Source of the DNA: Roseiarcus sp050010035 | GTDB lineage: Bacteria; Pseudomonadota; Alphaproteobacteria; Rhizobiales; Beijerinckiaceae | Direction of reading: 5' to 3' | Assembly (NCBI GenBank): GCA_050010035.1 | Contig: JBEKLU010000012.1 | Span: forward strand, 1-64,000 | Length of the DNA stretch: 64,000 bases | Part shown: piece by piece, positions 60,165 to 64,000 of the stretch | Numbering within the stretch: the stretch's first letter is position 1 | How the letters are laid out: every line of letters starts with the position of its first letter | Position numbers and translations under genes: made by a program | The notes under the pieces: generated by a model | Told to the model about the DNA's origin: nothing | The model's input: only the letters and a program-made list of their open reading frames with translations | Database searches by the model: none

Positions 60165-61877
60165 ATGAGCGACACGTCCAATCAGGGCGACGACGCCAAG
60201 AAGCAAGGCGATGGCGCCGAGGCGCGGCCGCGCGTCAGCCTCTTCGGCGCGCGCGCGCGCCCGCGCCCGGCCGCCGCCGGGCCGGCGCAGCCAGAGCCGC
60301 CCGCGCCGCCGCGCCGGCCGCGGCGCTCCGGGCTCTCCGGCCTGAGCGGCTTCCTGTCGTTCGCGCTGATCGGCGCGCTGACGGGCTTGGCGCTGTTCGC
60401 CTGGGCGATGATCGAGGCGCGCAAGCCCGGTCCCTTGGAGACCGATAAGGTCGTCGTCATCACGCGCGAGGAGGACGGCGGTCCGATCGGGGACCAGCTC
60501 GAGCGCGCCGGCGTGATCGACAGCTCCCTCTGGTTCGCCGCGATGACGCTGATCGACGGCAGCCGAAGCGCGCTCAAACGCGGGGAATACGCGTTCAAGG
60601 CGGGCGTCAGCCTGCGCCAGGTCGAGGCCGAGCTGATCGCGCACAAGGTCGTGCAACACAAGCTCACCATTCCCGAGGGCCTGACGAGCGATCAGGTCGT
60701 CGAGCGTCTTCGCGACGACGACGTTCTCCTCGGCGACATCAAGGAGCCTCCTCGCGAGGGATCGCTGCTTCCCGACACTTACTTCTTCGAGCGCGGCGAC
60801 ACGCGCCAGGCCGTGCTGGCGCGAATGGCCAAGGCCCAGGCCAAGGCGGTCGACGAAATCTGGGCCAAGCGCGCGGTCGATCTGCCGATCAAGTCTCCCG
60901 GCGAACTGATCACGCTCGCTTCGATCGTCGAGAAGGAGACGGGCAAGGCGGACGAGCGAGCGCGCGTCGCCGGCGTCTTCATCAATCGCCTGCGCCGCCA
61001 CATGAAACTCGAGTCCGATCCGACGATCGTCTACGGCCTGGTGTTCGGCAAGGGCACCCTGGGCCATTCGATCTCCAAGGTCGAACTGCAGCAGGCGACG
61101 CCCTACAACACTTACATCATCAGCGGCTTGCCGCCGGGCCCGATCTGCAATCCCGGCAAGGCGGCGCTCGAGGCGGTCGCCAATCCCTCGACGACCAAGG
61201 ATGTCTATTTCGTCGCCGACGGAACGGGCGGCCACGCCTTCGCGGAGACGCTGGACCAGCATCTGAAGAACGTGGCGCGCTGGCGGCAAATCGAGAAGGA
61301 CGCCAAGGACAGGCTCGCGCCCGACGCCGCGCCGGCCCCGGCCAGCGCGCCCGGCGCGCCCGGCTCGAAGCACGGCGAGCTCGAACCGGCCGACCCGAGG
61401 GTCTTTGGCGACCTGGCGGTCGCCGGCTCGGGTTCGCAGGATGGCGGGGGCGCGCTCGGCGCCAAATTGGCCAAGCTCGGGGAAAGGTTGCGCCTGCGCG
61501 AGTCGCTGCTGGGCGTCGAGGGCTCGCTTTCGCCGACCAAGGTGAGCGGCGCGACGCCCGAAGGCCTCGGCGCCGTCGTCACCGGCGTCAACGATGCGCC
61601 GGAAGGCGCCGTCTTCAGCGAAAGCGCCGACATCGACGCGACGACGGAGGCGATCCTGAAAGTCCCGCTTTCGCCCGCCGAGCTCGCCGCGCAGAAGGCG
61701 CGGATCGCGCGTTACGCGGACTCCCCGGGCGCCGGCGCGCGCGTCGCCGGCCTCGACGATGCGCCGGCGCCGGCTCACGTGCGCGTGTTCGACGCCTCGG
61801 AGGGGACGCCGCTCGACCCGCTCCTCAACAAGACCTTCGATCTCAACTACGCCAAGACGGTGCCGTCGCTGAACTAG
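60165..61877 (+). CDS. mltG: Endolytic peptidoglycan transglycosylase MltG
   Basis: Inner-membrane lytic transglycosylase (YceG family) that cuts nascent glycan strands. One membrane helix (FLSFALIGALTGLALFAWAM) follows a Pro/Ala-rich cytoplasmic tail. The YceG domain has EGLTSDQVVERL, SLLPDTYFFERGDT, ASIVEKETGKADERARVAGVF with the catalytic Glu, and YNTYIISGLPPGPICNPG. At 570 residues it is about 200 longer than usual; the extra part is a low-complexity C-terminal extension. The last 35 bases overlap rlmB tail to tail. Confidence 0.95.
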   Translation: MSDTSNQGDDAKKQGDGAEARPRVSLFGARARPRPAAAGPAQPEPPAPPRRPRRSGLSGLSGFLSFALIGALTGLALFAWAMIEARKPGPLETDKVVVITREEDGGPIGDQLERAGVIDSSLWFAAMTLIDGSRSALKRGEYAFKAGVSLRQVEAELIAHKVVQHKLTIPEGLTSDQVVERLRDDDVLLGDIKEPPREGSLLPDTYFFERGDTRQAVLARMAKAQAKAVDEIWAKRAVDLPIKSPGELITLASIVEKETGKADERARVAGVFINRLRRHMKLESDPTIVYGLVFGKGTLGHSISKVELQQATPYNTYIISGLPPGPICNPGKAALEAVANPSTTKDVYFVADGTGGHAFAETLDQHLKNVARWRQIEKDAKDRLAPDAAPAPASAPGAPGSKHGELEPADPRVFGDLAVAGSGSQDGGGALGAKLAKLGERLRLRESLLGVEGSLSPTKVSGATPEGLGAVVTGVNDAPEGAVFSESADIDATTEAILKVPLSPAELAAQKARIARYADSPGAGARVAGLDDAPAPAHVRVFDASEGTPLDPLLNKTFDLNYAKTVPSLN

Positions 61878-62775
61878 CGCCGCCGCCGGGGACGCGGGCC
61901 GATTGCGATAGGACGTCGCTCGCGATCGCCAGCGCGATGGCGCAAGCGTTCGACACGTTGAGGCTCTTGATCGCGCCGGGCAGCTCGAGCCGGGCCATGA
62001 CGTCGCAACGTTCGCGCGTCAGCCGGCGCAAACCCTTGTCTTCCGCGCCGAGGACGAGGGCGAGCGGGCGGGCGAGCCTGGCTTCGCGAAACGTCTGCGG
62101 CGCTTCCGAATCCAGCCCGACGCGCCAATAGCCGAGATCGCCGAGATCGCCGAGCGCGCGCGCCAGGTTCGTCACGCTGCAGATCGGCACGTGCTCGAGC
62201 CCGCCGGAGGCGGACTTGGCGAGCGCGCCGGTGAATTCGGGCGAATGGCGCTCGGTCGTCACCAACGCGTCGACGGCGAAGGCGGCCGAGGTGCGCAGGA
62301 TCGCGCCGACGTTGTGCGGATCGGTGATCTGATCGAGCACGACGACGAGGCCCTCGGCCGGCAGTTCGGAAATGTCGATCGGCTCGAGCGGCCGCGCTTC
62401 GAGCAGCAGCCCCTGGTGCACGGCGTCGCGCGGCGCGCGCAGCGCGATTTCGTCGGCCTCCAGAATGCGCGTCTCGACGCCGCGCGCGGAAATATCCTCG
62501 GCGAGGCGGTCGGCGGCGGCGGCGGTCGCGTAGAGGCGAATGAGCTTGCGGCGCGGCGCGCGCAGCGCCGCGACCACGCTGTGAAAGCCGTAGATCTGCA
62601 CGACATCGGGCGAGCGCGCCTCGCGCCGCGGCGGTCTCGGGGCCGACTTGTCGAGGCTCTCCTCGCGCGGGCGGGAGCGTTCGGACCGGCTGTCCGCCTT
62701 GTTCGCCACGGCGCGCTCGGGGCTCTTCTCCCGCGGGCCGGGGCCGCCGCCGCGTCGATGGGTCTTGCGGGTCAC
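61843..62775 (-). CDS. rlmB: TrmH/RlmB-type 23S rRNA 2'-O-methyltransferase
   Basis: SPOUT methyltransferase of 310 residues, probably modifying G2251 of 23S rRNA. A basic, disordered tail of about 60 residues comes first. YGFHSVVAALRAPRRKL starts the RNA-binding domain, and the three SPOUT motifs are DQITDPHNVGAILRTSAAF, LALVLGAEDKGLRRL and LPGAIKSLNVSNACAIAL, forming the trefoil knot. The start is GTG 62775 with AGGAGAT upstream. It overlaps mltG by 35 bases at the 3' end. Confidence 0.92.
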   Translation of the reverse strand: MTRKTHRRGGGPGPREKSPERAVANKADSRSERSRPREESLDKSAPRPPRREARSPDVVQIYGFHSVVAALRAPRRKLIRLYATAAAADRLAEDISARGVETRILEADEIALRAPRDAVHQGLLLEARPLEPIDISELPAEGLVVVLDQITDPHNVGAILRTSAAFAVDALVTTERHSPEFTGALAKSASGGLEHVPICSVTNLARALGDLGDLGYWRVGLDSEAPQTFREARLARPLALVLGAEDKGLRRLTRERCDVMARLELPGAIKSLNVSNACAIALAIASDVLSQSARVPGGGASSATAPSWRS

Positions 62776-62857
62776 GATGGATCTCCTGGAGAGGCAAGCG
62801 GCGAGAGGCCGCCATAGCGCAACGGACGCAGAAGCGCAAAAGCGGCGGGCGCCAGCG

Positions 62858-62941
62858 ATTTCTCCATGGCGGCCGGGGCGCGCGCCGCTCCGGCGAGAGC
62901 GCGCTCATTTTGATCCTGTTCCGCGACCGCCATGGAGAAAT
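62858..62941. repeat. 15-bp perfect inverted repeat with 54-base spacer
   Basis: ATTTCTCCATGGCGG (62858-62872) is matched by its exact reverse complement at 62927-62941. It lies in the 352-base gap between rlmB and the right-edge gene. The remainder of that gap shows only a small stem GGCGTC/GACGCC near 63000-63020 and no tRNA or promoter that I can support. It could be a transcript hairpin, an operator pair or a mobile-element remnant. Confidence 0.7.
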
Positions 62942-63127
62942 GGCCCGGCGCAAGTTAAATGCGCTATCACTGTAAGCCGGAATTTTGGCCGGGGATATTG
63001 GGCGTCAAACTTGGACGCCGGTCGACAGCCTGAGCAGGCTTGGGGTGGATTACGTGATGAGGTCCGGCATGAATTCGTTCTTTATCGCAGGGGGCCAGAG
63101 CGCTGGGGCGCTCCGGTTGGTGGGCGC

Positions 63128-64000
63128 ATGACGAAGGAAAGCAGCGACATTGTTGCTGGAGGTTTGACGCGCACGATCGTCACTGGGGGCGATGCAGGCT
63201 ACTTCCACCTCGTCGAAGAGCTGGTGCGCTCCATACGGCTCTTCCGCAGCGCGGAGGCGCTGCCGGTCGCGGTAATCGACCGCGGCCTAACTCCGGCCCA
63301 GCGCATGAAGCTTGTCGACGCATACGGCGTGCGCATGCTCGACGTGGAGTGGGAGTATGATTTTCCCGCGCATCGCATTCGGGGGCGGCAGCACCTCAAA
63401 GCTCAAATCTCGCGAGCCTTCCTTGATCGACACCTGCCGGAATTTGACCTTATCCTTTGGATCGACGCCGACGCCTGGGTGCAGGACTTCGCCGGCGTGG
63501 ATCTCCTGTTTTCCGCAGCGTCAACCGGTAAGCTGGCTATTGTGTGCCAGGCCTCGCGCTATTCCCAGCAGGTCGTCCGAGTGCGGTGGGCGGCCTTCGG
63601 CTTCGCCGAGGTGAGGTCCATCCTGTACAAGAACGCCCGAAAGGCGCGCGTGCCCGAGCGTGATGCTCGACGCATCGGTCTACGCCCCACCCTCAACTCC
63701 GGCGTCTTTGCGCTCCGACGGGATGCGCCTCACTGGGAGGCGTTTCGGCGGAGGCAGGCGCAGGTGATCCGAGCGGGCGCAGACATCTTCTCATCGGATC
63801 AGCTCGCGCTCGCGATGGCGGTGTATCTCGACGACCTGCCAATCGATCTTCTGCCTGACTCCTGCAACTACATGGGACCGTGGAAGGCGTCGGACGACGG
63901 CGAATGGCTCGTTGAGCACTACTCGCCTCACCAACCGATCAGCATCGTCCACATGGCGGCGCGACCGGACCAGCGCGCCAATCCTCCCACTCCGATCGAC
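63128..64000 (+). CDS. Glycosyltransferase-like protein, 3'-truncated by window edge
   Basis: From ATG 63128 the frame is open without a stop for 291 codons to the last base, so the 3' end is outside the window. The start MTKESSDIVAGGLTRTIVTG leads into a nucleotide-sugar-binding style fold. LILWIDADAWVQDF carries a DxD-type metal motif, RPTLNSGVFALRRD and SSDQLALAMAVYL resemble acceptor-side motifs of GT8-like or related transferases, and SIVHMAARPDQR lies near the end. Base use is a little AT-richer and codons less biased than neighbours. Family assignment is tentative; no RBS stands out. Confidence 0.7.
   Translation, partial: MTKESSDIVAGGLTRTIVTGGDAGYFHLVEELVRSIRLFRSAEALPVAVIDRGLTPAQRMKLVDAYGVRMLDVEWEYDFPAHRIRGRQHLKAQISRAFLDRHLPEFDLILWIDADAWVQDFAGVDLLFSAASTGKLAIVCQASRYSQQVVRVRWAAFGFAEVRSILYKNARKARVPERDARRIGLRPTLNSGVFALRRDAPHWEAFRRRQAQVIRAGADIFSSDQLALAMAVYLDDLPIDLLPDSCNYMGPWKASDDGEWLVEHYSPHQPISIVHMAARPDQRANPPTPID

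Noticed and set aside
62776..63127. A tRNA gene in the gap after rlmB
   Set aside because: No cloverleaf with a T-loop GTTCNANNC pattern could be found on either strand.

Overview
This is a GC-rich (roughly two thirds G+C by eye), densely coding stretch of a bacterial chromosome. Codon use and gene style point to an alphaproteobacterium, probably of the order Hyphomicrobiales (Rhizobiales). Pointers are the alphaproteobacterial SOS-box form GTTC-N7-GTTC upstream of a radical SAM gene, a short 206-residue RNase D without an HRDC domain, the glnB-glnA pair, and the fabD-fabG-acpP-fabF-mltG order. Genus cannot be read from this window. No rRNA, tRNA, CRISPR array, insertion sequence or replication origin was seen.

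Layout. 1-1023: 3' part of trpB. 1135-2927: a noticeably AT-richer two-gene cassette (AAA/ABC-type ATPase plus DUF4276), probably horizontally acquired. 3094-8786: the most unusual block. It holds a TIR domain joined by one membrane helix and a Pro/Ala linker to a C-terminal FGE/sulfatase-modifying-factor-like domain, then a secreted or membrane-anchored caspase-like protease with Sel1 repeats, then a secreted protein of unknown function. 8802-14501 (minus strand): cobT, an EamA transporter and a CbrA-like hybrid kinase with a sodium:solute-symporter domain. 14666-17734: a P1/NylC-type peptidase and three tandem secreted paralogues, two of which share an almost identical 129-bp leader. 17819-24830: D-amino-acid dehydrogenase, purB, a GT87 mannosyltransferase-like protein, a cysteine-cluster protein, glnB, glnA and a small cytochrome c.

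24922-26380: a Phd/VapC-type toxin-antitoxin pair, then about 0.8 kb of non-coding or decayed DNA with a VOC/PhnB-like gene remnant. 26380-36000: a response regulator, a cyclic-nucleotide-binding protein, a zincin-like metallopeptidase, an HNH protein, a GGDEF-EAL protein, an AKR/HlyD pair, an SDR, and a PA0069-family radical SAM protein behind a putative LexA box. 36074-51932: housekeeping and lipid genes: cyclopropane-fatty-acid synthase, secA, prmC, a thioesterase, RNase D, a COG0523 GTPase, acyl-CoA synthetase with a GNAT/FemAB-like partner, an L,D-transpeptidase, OsmC, and a fused indolepyruvate oxidoreductase.

51964-52883: a second toxin-antitoxin pair with a well-formed promoter overlapped by an inverted repeat. 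53567-56262: preA and preT (reductive pyrimidine catabolism) behind a RutR-like palindrome. 56422-61877: fatty-acid synthesis genes and mltG. 61843-62775: rlmB. The right edge carries a truncated glycosyltransferase-like reading frame that runs out of the window.

The best candidate for an undescribed system is the TIR-FGE / caspase-Sel1 / secreted-protein block next to the ATPase-DUF4276 cassette. The TIR domain is predicted cytoplasmic, while the cysteine-rich FGE-like domain and the caspase are predicted to lie outside the inner membrane. That layout differs from the cytosolic TIR-caspase pairs known in phage defence.
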